A stretch of DNA of 64,000 nt from Prevotella conceptionensis 9403948 (GCF_000312305.1 NZ_HE999447.1:179275-243274), one strand, 5' to 3'. Counted from the stretch's first letter, positions 38,776-47,729 are shown. A program made the numbers and translations. Notes: generated by a model from the letters alone, not told the origin.

Positions 38776-39609
38776 ATGAATACAGGAAAACTACTTTTTG
38801 TACCCTCAGGCGGACTAGCCAACAGAATGCGCGCTATGGCATCGGCATGGCAGTTAGCCGCAAATACAGGGGTTAAAGTCGAGACGATATGGTTTTGCGA
38901 TTGGGCACTTAATGCCCCTTTCCATTCCATTTTCGAACCTATTGATAACGCAGAGATGGTGGCAAGGGAGGCCAAAGCATGGGAACTACTTACACTCGAC
39001 CGGCCTAGAAAGCGTAATTTCCGTATTCCACTATTGTATCAGAGGCTCCGTTTCGCGCAACGCATAGACGAATGGCAGGTTACACCCTTAAAAAATCAAG
39101 GATTCAACTTTAATGAATGGGCAAGAGGAAAGAACAGCTATATGAGCTGTTACCAAGATTTTGGAAACGTTCCCAATTCTGTTTATAAGCATTTGTTCCA
39201 TCCCGTCGGTCCTGTTCTCGATGAAATACAAAGCTATCGCGAACATTTCTCGGCGCATACCATTGGCATGCACATTAGGCGCACAGACAATAAGGAGTCG
39301 ATTGAACGAAGTCCGCTTAGCCTATTTGTCGATGCTGCACGACGCGAAATTGATCAACACAATGACACGCGCATATTTCTTGCAACCGACGACGAAGCTA
39401 CCAAGACGGCATTAAAGGCCGAATTTGGCAACCGCATCATCACTTCGCCCAAGCCTGCCGCACGCAATAGCATTGCAGGCATTAGGGGTGGAGTGGCCGA
39501 ACTGTGGATGCTGGCCTCCACCACTACCATCTATGGCTCGGCGGGAAGTAGCTATTCGGTTATGGCTGCTAAGATTGGAGATAACAACTTGGAAATATTA
39601 AGCAAGTGA
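38776..39609 (+). CDS. Fucosyltransferase-like glycosyltransferase
   Basis: 277 residues from the ATG at 38776. The N-terminus FVPSGGLANRMRAMASAW resembles the GGLGNxL-type donor site of fucosyltransferases, and GMHIRRTDNKES carries the HxRRxD motif shared by alpha-1,2/1,6-fucosyltransferase and NodZ relatives. C-terminal IYGSAGSSYSVMAAK fits the family. It probably transfers a deoxyhexose from a nucleotide sugar in the cytoplasm. It is not in a polysaccharide cluster here. Confidence 0.75.
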   Translation: MNTGKLLFVPSGGLANRMRAMASAWQLAANTGVKVETIWFCDWALNAPFHSIFEPIDNAEMVAREAKAWELLTLDRPRKRNFRIPLLYQRLRFAQRIDEWQVTPLKNQGFNFNEWARGKNSYMSCYQDFGNVPNSVYKHLFHPVGPVLDEIQSYREHFSAHTIGMHIRRTDNKESIERSPLSLFVDAARREIDQHNDTRIFLATDDEATKTALKAEFGNRIITSPKPAARNSIAGIRGGVAELWMLASTTTIYGSAGSSYSVMAAKIGDNNLEILSK

Positions 39610-39614
39610 AGAAA

Positions 39615-39750
39615 GGAGATTGGTTGACAAGTCAACAAGAAGATAAGTTAACCAGTTGACGAGTGAACCTAGGATAAGTTTATGAGTTGACAGGTAAACG
39701 AACTAACAAGCAAACAAGCTGACGAGTCGGCAAGAAACAAGTTAACCATT
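39615..39750. repeat. Degenerate octamer-like low-complexity tract
   Basis: Repeated GTTGACAAG, AGTTAACC, AGTTGACGAGT, CAAGCTGACGAGT motifs between two gene ends. Period is near eight but indels spoil the register. Confidence 0.5.
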
Positions 39751-39797
39751 TCCTTTGCCTTCCCGTTAGCCTGCAAACCTGCTTATACTTCTTTATC

Positions 39798-42065
39798 TTA
39801 ACCCAACAACAGCTTGCTCACCTCCGCGGTATTCAGTGCCCATTGGTAAGTGTAGCGTTCATCGGCATCGCTTTCGTTGCCAACTAACGTTGCACCTTGC
39901 GCCTCGGCTCTTATTTCCAGCAGTTCGCCAACCGTCGTTTTCTCTTCCAATCGTTTGAGAAGAGCCTCAACACTAGCCGCATCAACGCCTAAAATAGTTT
40001 GTGAAGTATATGGCATCTCCAACCAAACTATCTCTCTTTGCTCCACTTTAAGCACGCCAAAAACAAGTCCCTTAGACAAATTGGACTCGTCAACACGCAC
40101 CACATGCTGAACGCACGATGGGTCGTAGGCCACACCATCCTTATCAGAAACGGTCATGGGATAGGCAGAATTCATCCAACCAACCATTAAATTGGGCGAC
40201 AGTGCACCGCAAGAGTAGGCATTGCAACTAAATGTTACGTATCGCGCACCAGCCTTTTCCAATTCGTTTAAGTTCAATTCGATGTACTCGGCCGTACCAA
40301 CCTGCTCTGGAATATTTCGTATATCGCCCGAATGCTTTGCTCCTGGGCAAGATAAGTTGAAATAAGAGCAAAACATTGATTTACCATTTTCAAAGGCAAT
40401 ACGAGCACTTAGGTCCATGTCTAGGTGTTGGGCATGCAAACCATTGCCCCATTGCATGAACAGCCTAACGGCATTGCCTTCTACCTTAAATCGCGTTCCT
40501 TGCAACGCACATGCTCTGTCTTGAACGCTATTCGACCTATCGCCCACGCCAATTGGCACCTGATAAAGTCGCGGGTCAATATAAACGCTACCACCAGCAC
40601 AGTGCGCCTGTTGCGCATATCGGCTTTTCATTGCTCGCTTGTACATCGCATTTACGTCTGCAATCATCTGTTTCAGCTGTGCATCATCGAAAGAAACAAG
40701 CAGCGGATGAGGGTCAAGATTGTGCATCACACCTGTTATAGGACGTGCCAAGCGCATGCGCTTTGGGTCGAAATAGGCCTTAGCCCCATTGTTTAACGAA
40801 AGCAACAGACGCGCAGGCAGCTGATGAACAATGCCTTCGAAGGCCGCAAGTGTTGTCTGCGAATCAAAGTTAAGCATGGTTGAGAACAGACTACGGGCGA
40901 ACAAGCCAGGGCGTTGGGACAATAACGAGAGGGTTAGTTGCGCATCGTTAGCCCTTCGTGCCTTGTCTAGCATACCTAGCCAAGGGGTGTAAGTTTGGCA
41001 ATAAAACACATCTAGCAATGCGGCAAGTCGTTCGAACCCTTTCTTACGCGCATATTCGGCCAGCCGCAATGCCCTAATCATACGCACCCACATTCCCCTT
41101 TTGGCGTGCATTGCCTCTGCCGACTTCTCGCTAGATAGGGGAATGGCATTCATCCACGTGGCCACAAGTCGGCAATACGCCCTGTTGTATTTCAGTTTTA
41201 GTCGCTCGCGCATAGCCTCTCCCGCTTCACTAGCCTTGTTTTCTTGTGCGGCCATGTGCCAATAAAGACCTCTGGCGTTGGCAATGAGCGTTCGGGGTTC
41301 AATAATTCGTGCGCATCCATTTTTCTCGTACCATAGAAACCGCAGTATATCGGCAGGCGTTTCAAAAAGCCTTGTTGCCTGTTCGCCTTTTCCTGCCGCC
41401 ACCAATGCCTTAATGGCAATCATCGCCGTCTCTTTCATGGCAATGTTTACATCGCTAGGCAAATCGAACAACATGAGCAGTTGCGCCACCGATTGCGCCT
41501 GAGTAGCATCTAACGGCGTGGGCGAGGTAAGCAAAGTGCGAAGTTCGCGCTCCAAGTCAACGCGTGTAAAGAGGTGCAGGGGCTTTAGTTTCTTTCCCTG
41601 TCCCTCGTAAACGAATGTTGAAGTGACAAACGGTGTGCCGCAATAAGGGCAACCGTTGTATCGTTCTAACGGGAAAGTGCCGTAGGGAATGAAGTGTCCG
41701 CAAGGCAAAGTTGTGCCTTCCAGTTGAAGTTTCCCCTTAAACAAGTTGGCCACATAGGTGATAAAATGGTCGATAAGGCTTTCTTTTGTTGGCGTACCCC
41801 AACCTTTTACCAAGGAAGCCCAATTCTGTTTCAGGCGCAACACATCAGCCATCACTACATAAACATCCTCAATTTGTTTGGCAGACGCCCAATAAAACGC
41901 CTGCAACAAATCTTGTTCTACGCCATATCCAAACTTGCTAAGGCGCGAAACCAAGGTCAACGCAACCACAGTTGGTTCGTGGGGTTGCTTTATCTGTTGG
42001 CTATCAATATCTATAAACAGGGCTTGATAACGCAAAGCCACTTTGTTTGCTATGATGTTGTCCAT
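39798..42065 (-). CDS. RING-finger/TerD-like protein (MXAN_6230/SCO0854-type)
   Basis: 755 residues from the ATG at 42065 (an in-frame TTG at 42098 is less likely). Near residues 120-145 a zinc-binding, RING-like knuckle LPCGHFIPYGT...NGCPYCG shows Cys122, His124, Cys139, Cys142. A long helical, Ala/Leu-rich repeat region follows (about 160-470). The C-terminal third (about 550-660) resembles TerD-family modules: LDMDLSARIAF, AKHSGDIRNIP, AEYIELNLNEL, RYVTFSCNAYS. This arrangement matches a family of RING-domain proteins I recall from Myxococcus and Streptomyces. Function unknown; TerD domains are tied to stress and metal-binding. It lies downstream of rtcB on the same strand, behind a terminator-like hairpin. 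Confidence 0.7.
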   Translation of the reverse strand: MDNIIANKVALRYQALFIDIDSQQIKQPHEPTVVALTLVSRLSKFGYGVEQDLLQAFYWASAKQIEDVYVVMADVLRLKQNWASLVKGWGTPTKESLIDHFITYVANLFKGKLQLEGTTLPCGHFIPYGTFPLERYNGCPYCGTPFVTSTFVYEGQGKKLKPLHLFTRVDLERELRTLLTSPTPLDATQAQSVAQLLMLFDLPSDVNIAMKETAMIAIKALVAAGKGEQATRLFETPADILRFLWYEKNGCARIIEPRTLIANARGLYWHMAAQENKASEAGEAMRERLKLKYNRAYCRLVATWMNAIPLSSEKSAEAMHAKRGMWVRMIRALRLAEYARKKGFERLAALLDVFYCQTYTPWLGMLDKARRANDAQLTLSLLSQRPGLFARSLFSTMLNFDSQTTLAAFEGIVHQLPARLLLSLNNGAKAYFDPKRMRLARPITGVMHNLDPHPLLVSFDDAQLKQMIADVNAMYKRAMKSRYAQQAHCAGGSVYIDPRLYQVPIGVGDRSNSVQDRACALQGTRFKVEGNAVRLFMQWGNGLHAQHLDMDLSARIAFENGKSMFCSYFNLSCPGAKHSGDIRNIPEQVGTAEYIELNLNELEKAGARYVTFSCNAYSCGALSPNLMVGWMNSAYPMTVSDKDGVAYDPSCVQHVVRVDESNLSKGLVFGVLKVEQREIVWLEMPYTSQTILGVDAASVEALLKRLEEKTTVGELLEIRAEAQGATLVGNESDADERYTYQWALNTAEVSKLLLG

Positions 42066-42313
42066 GTTGTGGAATTGTTGATGCTGGTTGTTTTCCAAGC
42101 AGTTGAAATATGGGCGAGGTGTTATTGCTCGCCATTGGCTTTATAATCTAGAAATATAGACGTAGCGTTTCATCGCTGTTTAGTTCCTAATTGTATTACG
42201 TTCCCCCGCATACGCCTTAGCTTATAAGTTATAAACTTAGGAGGATGTTTGAGGGTTATAACTCATCAACTCACAGACTAACGAAATCGCCACCTAAATA
42301 AAAAAGGGGGTGA
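42066..42313. other. Leader region of the RING/TerD gene
   Basis: On the minus strand TATATTTC (about 42151-42158) is one base off the TAnnTTTG box and would leave a leader of about 85 bases. A few octamer-like ACTCATCA units occur at about 42258-42280. No copy of the TACGCA-N7-TGCGTA palindrome is present here. Confidence 0.35.
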
Positions 42314-42378
42314 GAGGGCGGTAATTGCTGGTCTAAAATCCCTTAGATGTTGAAGTAAGACCAACTTGACCGTCCCTC
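42314..42378 (-). terminator. Terminator-like hairpin after rtcB
   Basis: GAGGGCGGT (42314-42322) pairs with ACCGTCCCTC (42369-42378), inner GGTCT (42330-42334) with AGACC (42358-42362). On the minus strand it is followed by CCCCCTTTTTTATTT, a good T tract. It would separate rtcB from the RING/TerD gene. Confidence 0.6.
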
Positions 42379-42504
42379 CATTTCCCTTTACAGTATGCGC
42401 CAAGCTGCGCCGTTAGGGTGTGTTAGCGATAAACACATGCCTTTATATAAAGGAGCACTACGCCTTATCACCCGTTGCGCAGTCTTGTTCATTGCCTAGC
42501 CACC

Positions 42505-43677
42505 TTAACCCTTAATCACCGCGATGGGTAACAGTTTGGTTTTCACCTTAATCAGGTCTGTTTGGTTGGCAATAACCTCTTCGATGTCTTTGTATGCGCC
42601 TGTTGCCTCTTGCATATCGTCTTGCGAACGTATGGCATGAACAATGCCTTTGGCCTCAAGCTGTGCCACTTCGGCCTGCATATCCAGTGATGCTATGGCG
42701 GCCGTTCTACTTAAAACGCGACCTGCACCATGCGAACAAGAATTGAACGAGGCAGCATTGCCAAGCCCCTCTACGATATACGATGCCGTTCCTTGCGAGC
42801 CGGGGATGATGCCCACCATGCCTTCGCGAGCCAAAGTAGCACCTTTGCGATGTACAATAACGTTCTTACCATAGTGGTTTTCCCATGCGGCATAGTTATG
42901 CGCAATGTTTATCATCGGCTCGAACGCAATGCCGGGCAGTGCTTCTGCAAGCACCTCTTGCACCCTTTGCATCATCAGGCTTCTATTGCATAACGCAAAA
43001 TCTATACAATATTGCATTTCTGCCCAATAATTTTTAAACTCTGTCGACCCAACGGGTAAGAAAGGCAAATGCAATTTCTCGTCTACCACCGTGTGCCAAC
43101 GGGCGTTAAGCTGCTGGGCAAGCTTGTTATAATGTTCGCAAACTAGCTTACCAAGGTTTCGCGAGCCTGAATGCAACATCACCCAAAGGTTTCCTTCCTC
43201 GTCTTTTTGCAGTTCTATAAAGTGGTTTCCTCCGCCAAGCGTACCCACTTCGTAAACAATGGCCGCCTGCCTACGTTTCACCACCTCCATGCGGTCTATC
43301 TCATGCCCCTTGGGTAAGTAACATTCGGGTTGAGGTTCCGTATGGTGCATCATGCCTAAGGGTATGCGTTGCCTAATGCCACTCATTATTTTCTTCCTCA
43401 AAACATCTGGCGATATGTCGGTCACCTTATAGTTCGACTTCACTGCGCACATGCCACAACCAATGTCTACGCCCACGGCATTGGGTATAACTGCATCTTT
43501 ACAAGCCAGCACACCGCCAATGGGCATACCCATTCCTGCATGCACGTCGGGCATAATGGCAAGGTGGTGAAACAAGAAGGGCAACGTGATAAGGTTCTCA
43601 ATCTGTTGCATAGCCTTAGCATCTACACTGCTAGCCCATATCATCACAGGCCTGTTGTTTATTATTTTTATTTCCAT
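42505..43677 (-). CDS. rtcB: RtcB-family RNA-splicing/repair ligase
   Basis: 390 residues. RtcB signatures in order: MPDVHAGMGMPIGGV, NAVGVDIGCGMCAV (metal-binding Asp and Cys), TLGGGNHFIEL, LHSGSRNLGKL, NYAAWENHYGKNVIVHRKGAT (in parts NYAAWENHYGKN and HRKGAT), GSQGTASYIV, CSHGAGRVLSR with the guanylylated His. The enzyme joins RNA 2',3'-cyclic phosphate or 3'-phosphate ends to 5'-OH ends using GTP and Mn(II), which serves RNA repair. It is divergent from a WYL regulator, and a palindrome shared with that gene precedes it. No archease gene is nearby. Confidence 0.95.
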   Translation of the reverse strand: MEIKIINNRPVMIWASSVDAKAMQQIENLITLPFLFHHLAIMPDVHAGMGMPIGGVLACKDAVIPNAVGVDIGCGMCAVKSNYKVTDISPDVLRKKIMSGIRQRIPLGMMHHTEPQPECYLPKGHEIDRMEVVKRRQAAIVYEVGTLGGGNHFIELQKDEEGNLWVMLHSGSRNLGKLVCEHYNKLAQQLNARWHTVVDEKLHLPFLPVGSTEFKNYWAEMQYCIDFALCNRSLMMQRVQEVLAEALPGIAFEPMINIAHNYAAWENHYGKNVIVHRKGATLAREGMVGIIPGSQGTASYIVEGLGNAASFNSCSHGAGRVLSRTAAIASLDMQAEVAQLEAKGIVHAIRSQDDMQEATGAYKDIEEVIANQTDLIKVKTKLLPIAVIKG

Positions 43678-43755
43678 TGCTATATATATTTAATGTGTTA
43701 TGTTGCCGATATGTTGTTTTTTAGAGGTTGGCTGGTTGCCTTCCCTTTTCGTTTG

Positions 43756-43763
43756 CAAAGTTC
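43756..43763 (-). promoter_or_regulatory. Putative -7 box of rtcB
   Basis: GAACTTTG on the minus strand, one base off TAnnTTTG. Support comes from geometry: its distance to the palindrome upstream (9 bases) equals that at the WYL promoter. Confidence 0.5.
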
Positions 43764-43772
43764 GTTTAAGGG

Positions 43773-43791
43773 TACGCAGTGTTTTTGCGTA
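43773..43791. promoter_or_regulatory. Palindromic operator candidate, rtcB side
   Basis: TACGCA-N7-TGCGTA (43773-43778 and 43786-43791). The same 19-bp palindrome occurs at 43842-43860. This copy ends nine bases upstream of the rtcB -7 box. Confidence 0.7.
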
Positions 43792-43841
43792 ATGAGAAAA
43801 AACTTGCATTTAAACCCCATTTTTTTCAATTTTATCACCTC

Positions 43842-43860
43842 TACGCAAATAGGTTGCGTA
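43842..43860. promoter_or_regulatory. Palindromic operator candidate, WYL side
   Basis: TACGCA-N7-TGCGTA (43842-43847 and 43855-43860), extended by one more pair to CTACGCA...TGCGTAG. It ends nine bases upstream of the -7 box of the WYL gene, between the -33 and -7 positions, and lies 69 bp from the other copy. Confidence 0.75.
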
Positions 43861-43869
43861 GAAACTCGC

Positions 43870-43877
43870 TATCTTTG
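43870..43877 (+). promoter_or_regulatory. Promoter -7 box of WYL regulator gene
   Basis: TATCTTTG matches TAnnTTTG; long leader of about 140 bases to the ATG at 44024. Confidence 0.65.
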
Positions 43878-44023
43878 TGATGTTTTAGTACAGCGAACAG
43901 CCATCGCCATAACACTACCGCCTTTGCATAAGCCATCAAACAAGCATGCCAATGGTAGTTTCTCCATCACATGGAACAAGCGAACGGCCTTCGCCATACA
44001 CCTAATTTAATATATATATAACG

Positions 44024-45055
44024 ATGCCAGCCAATAAGAATGCACTGATAAGGTATAAAACCATTGACGACTGCCTGCGCAACCGTTACAGGCGATGGAC
44101 GCTCGACGACTTGGTAGACGCATGCAGCGATGCCCTTTACGACTTGGAAGGAATACGCAAAGGCGTATCGGTAAGAACGGTTCAGGCCGACTTGCAGATG
44201 ATGCGTTCGGACAAATTAGGCTATAACGCGCCCATCGAAGTGTACGAACACAAGTTCTATCGCTATGCCGACGCCACGTTTAGCATCAACAACATGCCCT
44301 TATCGCAAAACGATTACGAGGTGATGCAAGAGGCTGTGGACCTGCTTAGGCAGCTTGAAGACTTTGAGCAGTTTACCGAAATGAGCGATGTTGTGAATCG
44401 CCTGCAAGACCATTTGGCCATTGCTCGCAATCATCGCAAACCCATTGTGCATTTCGACAAGATGCCTAACCTGAAAGGTTTGCGCCTGCTTAACCCCTTA
44501 TACAACTACATTGCGCATCGACAGACCTTGCGCATCAGCTACCAATCGTTCTCGGCCAAAGAGCCTATAACGCTGGTTTTGTGTCCGCATTTGCTGAAAG
44601 AGTTTCGCAATCGTTGGTTCCTGTTCGGTTCTACTGCGGACGACATGGTGCTGTTTAACCTGCCCTTAGACCGCATAGTGAAGGTGGAAACGGCCGACGA
44701 GCCTTATCGCGACAACCCCAATTTTGATGCAGAGCACTTTTTCGACGACGTTATCGGAGTGAGTAAGAATGTGGGAGACAAACCCAGAACCGTGATGTTC
44801 TGGGCAGACGATGAGCAAGCAGGGTACATTTCCACCAAGCCGCTGCACCCTTCTCAGCAAGTTGAGGACGAGCATCCGGAACAAGGAGGCTGCGTTTTCA
44901 GCATAAAAGTGGTGCTAAACTTCGAACTTTACTCAGTGTTGATGAGTTATGGACCTGGCATCAAGGTGCTTTCGCCACAAAAGGTGGTTCGCCGGATGCA
45001 CAACATGACAGGTAAAGCGCATTGGCTTTATAGGGAAGAAAAGATGGAAAGGTGA
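44024..45055 (+). CDS. WYL-domain transcriptional regulator
   Basis: 343 residues. An N-terminal winged helix-turn-helix (about 1-85; SVRTVQADLQMMR as recognition helix) and a central WYL domain (about 165-245) with LRISYQSFSAKEP and RWFLFGSTADD, followed by a WCX-type C-terminal part. WYL domains sense ligands, often nucleic-acid derived, and regulate stress and defence loci. Divergent from rtcB; the paired palindromes suggest that it controls both itself and rtcB. Confidence 0.9.
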   Translation: MPANKNALIRYKTIDDCLRNRYRRWTLDDLVDACSDALYDLEGIRKGVSVRTVQADLQMMRSDKLGYNAPIEVYEHKFYRYADATFSINNMPLSQNDYEVMQEAVDLLRQLEDFEQFTEMSDVVNRLQDHLAIARNHRKPIVHFDKMPNLKGLRLLNPLYNYIAHRQTLRISYQSFSAKEPITLVLCPHLLKEFRNRWFLFGSTADDMVLFNLPLDRIVKVETADEPYRDNPNFDAEHFFDDVIGVSKNVGDKPRTVMFWADDEQAGYISTKPLHPSQQVEDEHPEQGGCVFSIKVVLNFELYSVLMSYGPGIKVLSPQKVVRRMHNMTGKAHWLYREEKMER

Positions 45056-45250
45056 AAGGGTGAAAAGATGGCTGCGCCTTTAAAAGGTGAAAGGGTGAAA
45101 GAGTGAAAAGGTGAAAAGATGGCTGCGCCTCTAAAAGGTGAAAAGGTGAAAGAATGGCTAACGCCACCATTGCAATTGGCTTAACTCCTTAACTCCATAA
45201 CTCCTTAACTCCTCCATCCCATAACTCCTCCACCCCATAACTCCTAATGA
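45053..45250 (+). repeat. Octamer-period tracts with an interspersed GATGGCTGCGCC box
   Basis: Units GGTGAAAG, GGTGAAAA, AGTGAAAA run in 8-bp register and are interrupted twice by GATGGCTGCGCCT-TTAAAA type spacers. From 45180 a second series TAACTCCT, TAACTCCA, TAACTCCT, CCATCCCA, also of period 8, follows. The GGTGAAAG/GATGGCT series recurs at 57560-57670. Confidence 0.75.
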
Positions 45251-45427
45251 CGAAAAGGTGAAAAAATGGCTGCACCTATAACATGTTAGCTATCTAATCC
45301 AGAAAAAAACATTGATTCACTTTATGTCCCTTATGTTCTTATGTCAAATATGGGGCAGAGTTTGTGTCAAAGCACGGCATAAGAACTTGTCAATTCGTCA
45401 ACTAAAATATGTCTTATTTTCAGTGTA

Positions 45428-46048
45428 AGTTTTAACATTATGGCTACCTTTTTCTCCACCAATTGTCAACACGGCCGCAAAATTTCGATTCTCGCATCGG
45501 TTTGTTTTGATGCAAAAAGGGGTTAGTCTGTGAATGAGGCAAAATGAATTTATATTCTCCAAAAGTGCCATTTGCACCAGATTTCGGGCTATTTGCAGCA
45601 AAATGCAATGCATTTTGCTGCTAAACGCAAGCCGTTTTGGTGCTAAATGCAGTGCGTTTTGGTGCTAAATGCAGTGCGTTTTGGTGCTAAACGCAAGGCA
45701 AAATGCTGCTAAATGCAAGGTAAAATGTCGTAAAATGTGGGTCCAAAAGCATAAACATACACTGCAACGGTATAAATAAAACCTTCTTGAACCATGAAAC
45801 ACATAGCTAAAAGGGGCAAAACATCCATTAAAATGTAGGTTTTTAGGGGTTAAAAGTGGGTAATTGGGTTTGAAAAAATACGAGCTGGCAACCAAACTAG
45901 AAAGGCTAAATGGTGCAAAACGCAGGTTCTGTTCTTAAAAACAGACAAAACAAAAGACGTGAAATGTTAGAAATAGTAGATATTTACCTACTTTATAACC
46001 TATATTTCCGCTAGAATGGAGTGGTAAGCGGAAGGCGTTTTGTAAAAT
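45428..46048 (-). repeat. 620-bp intergenic repeat, copy D
   Basis: Same orientation as copy C. Landmarks: TTTTAACATTATGG, AAAATTTCGATTCTCGCATC, GATGCAAAAAGGGGTTAG, TTTCGGGCTATTTGCAGC, 22-bp subrepeats GCGTTTTGGTGCTAAATGCAGT (45600-45720), GGGGTTAAAAGTGGG, CAACCAAACTAGAAAGGCTA, TATTTCCGCTAGAATGGAGT, TTTTGTAAAATAAAAA. It lies between convergent genes. Confidence 0.88.
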
Positions 46049-46206
46049 AAAAACACCAGAATTAACACCACATTAGACGTTGGGAAAAGAGTGCAAGTAG
46101 GTTGCTAACGTCCGATTTGGGTTTAATAAGCTAGCAAAACGATTGGCACCTGCCTTTCATACAATATAAGACTACCCAAATGAAGAGCCTTAAAGGGCAT
46201 GGAAAC

Positions 46207-47010
46207 CTAGGTCAACTCGTACACGCCTGTTGGACTTTTACGTTTCAAAACCTCCAACTCAAAGTCTTTACCTGCCACAATACCATAGCTGCGCAAAGTC
46301 TGTTCAACCGTTTTCTTGGCCAATTCGGGGTGGTTGTTCTCCTCGCTTAGGTGGCAAAGCCAAACGTGGCGAAGGTTTTCGGATGCGTTTTGGGCCAACG
46401 CCTCGGCACAGTCCGCATTGCTAAGATGGCCAGTTTTGCCCAAGATACGTTCTTTAAGGTGCTGCGGATAAGGGCCGCCCGAAAGCATTTCCACATCATG
46501 GTTGGCCTCAATCACCAAGTAGTTGGCGGCATTGATAAAAGGTTTCATCTCGTCGGTCACTTCTCCCACGTCGGTAAGCAAGCAAAATGTAATGTCGCCA
46601 AACTGCACTTGGTAGCCCACATTGTCTAAACTGTCGTGCGGAACATTAAAAGGCGTGACGGTAAAGCTGCCCAAACGAAAGGCCACACCTTTCTCTACCA
46701 ACTTCAATCGTTCGGGACTGACCTTGCACCGAACGCAATAATTCTTCTCAATGCCCACGTGAACGCGATGGGTGGCATAGATAGGCAACCCATAATCGCG
46801 ACTAAGACTGCCAACAGACTTAACATGGTCGGCATGGTCGTGCGTGATTAGAACATTTTGTATGTGTGCAAGCGAAAGGCTGTATTCACGAAAATGCTTT
46901 TTTAAAGTGCGAATACCCACACCTGCATCTATAAGAAGTCCCTCTGTTTCTGTATATAAGTAATAGCAATTGCCGCTGCTACCGCTTCCCAACGAAATGA
47001 AGTTCAACAT
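46207..47010 (-). CDS. WalJ/YycJ-type metallo-beta-lactamase-fold hydrolase
   Basis: 267 residues from the ATG at 47010; a longer reading frame continues upstream but only as antisense of the neighbouring lipoprotein gene. MLNFISLGSGSSGNCYYL and ITHDHADHVKSVGSL (HxHxDH metal site) with NVPHDS and HLSEENNHPELA are typical of the YycJ/WalJ family, thought to act as a 5'-3' exonuclease or phosphodiesterase. Divergent from the lipoprotein gene. Confidence 0.9.
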   Translation of the reverse strand: MLNFISLGSGSSGNCYYLYTETEGLLIDAGVGIRTLKKHFREYSLSLAHIQNVLITHDHADHVKSVGSLSRDYGLPIYATHRVHVGIEKNYCVRCKVSPERLKLVEKGVAFRLGSFTVTPFNVPHDSLDNVGYQVQFGDITFCLLTDVGEVTDEMKPFINAANYLVIEANHDVEMLSGGPYPQHLKERILGKTGHLSNADCAEALAQNASENLRHVWLCHLSEENNHPELAKKTVEQTLRSYGIVAGKDFELEVLKRKSPTGVYELT

Positions 47011-47070
47011 CCTGCGTTTAAAGTTTTCCACAAAATTAGGGAAAAAGTGCGAAATAACCAAAGTTTTTCC

Positions 47071-47078
47071 TACCTTTG
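47071..47078 (+). promoter_or_regulatory. Promoter -7 box of lipoprotein gene
   Basis: TACCTTTG matches TAnnTTTG, 22 bases before the ATG at 47101. Confidence 0.6.
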
Positions 47079-47100
47079 TCTTTGCTAAATTAACTGACAC

Positions 47101-47586
47101 ATGAAAAAGTTCCTCGCCGTATGCGCATTGCTCCTCCCCACCCTGCTTGTTGGTTGCGACGTGCGCAAGGTTGCCTTTTCGCGCGAATTTGATGGCAGCG
47201 TAGACTCGTTTGCCGTCTATTTCTTTAATTGGCGGCTCGACAAGGCTGCCCAGTTCTGTACGCCCGACTCGAAGAAATGGCTGCAATTTGCGGCCAGCCA
47301 AGTGCAACCCGAAGACTTGGAGCAGATGAAAAACCTGCCCAACAACTTTGCCTACTCGTACGAAATAACCCAAGGCGACACCAAAGGCGTTGCTGCCGAA
47401 GTGGCGTTGAACGTGGAAAACTTCTTTGTTCTCGACTCGATTGGCAAGCCCGGCAGACTGAAAGACAGTGCCACTTTTCCTTTGCAACTGGTAAAACAAG
47501 ACGGAACATGGAAGGTTAAACTAGACGGTCTGCCAAGAATGGATAAGAACTATCAGCAGAAAAAGCCGGATGAAAAAAACGGATAA
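47101..47586 (+). CDS. Lipoprotein with NTF2-like (DUF4878-type) fold, putative
   Basis: 161 residues. MKKFLAVCALLLPTLLVGC is a lipoprotein signal with Cys19 in LVGC. The rest (AVYFFNWRLDKAAQFCTPDSKKW ... KQDGTWKVKLDG, given in parts: FFNWRLDKAAQFCTPDS and LVKQDGTWKVKLDG) resembles NTF2/SnoaL-like lipoproteins annotated DUF4878 in Bacteroidetes, with the ending strand pattern DGTWKVKL. Function unknown. It is divergent from the WalJ-type gene and precedes the ExbB cluster by 220 bases. Confidence 0.65.
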   Translation: MKKFLAVCALLLPTLLVGCDVRKVAFSREFDGSVDSFAVYFFNWRLDKAAQFCTPDSKKWLQFAASQVQPEDLEQMKNLPNNFAYSYEITQGDTKGVAAEVALNVENFFVLDSIGKPGRLKDSATFPLQLVKQDGTWKVKLDGLPRMDKNYQQKKPDEKNG

Positions 47587-47729
47587 GGGCTAATCGCCCC
47601 ACTTGCCGCTTGTTTTTCGCCCCCGTTTACATGGCAACCCAATGCCACATTGACTGCGACGAAAGATTAATACTTGCTAAAAACGAGCCAAGCCCGAAGG
47701 CATTTAAGCGGCAATTGATTTAAAAGCAC

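Noticed and set aside
42066..42504. Third operator copy upstream of the RING/TerD gene
   Set aside because: Only fragments such as CATACGCC occur; no TACGCA-N7-TGCGTA palindrome is present.
46207..47499. Longer 430-codon version of the WalJ-type gene
   Set aside because: The extra 163 codons are antisense to the lipoprotein gene at 47101-47586; the family start MLNFISLGSGSSGN is at 47010.
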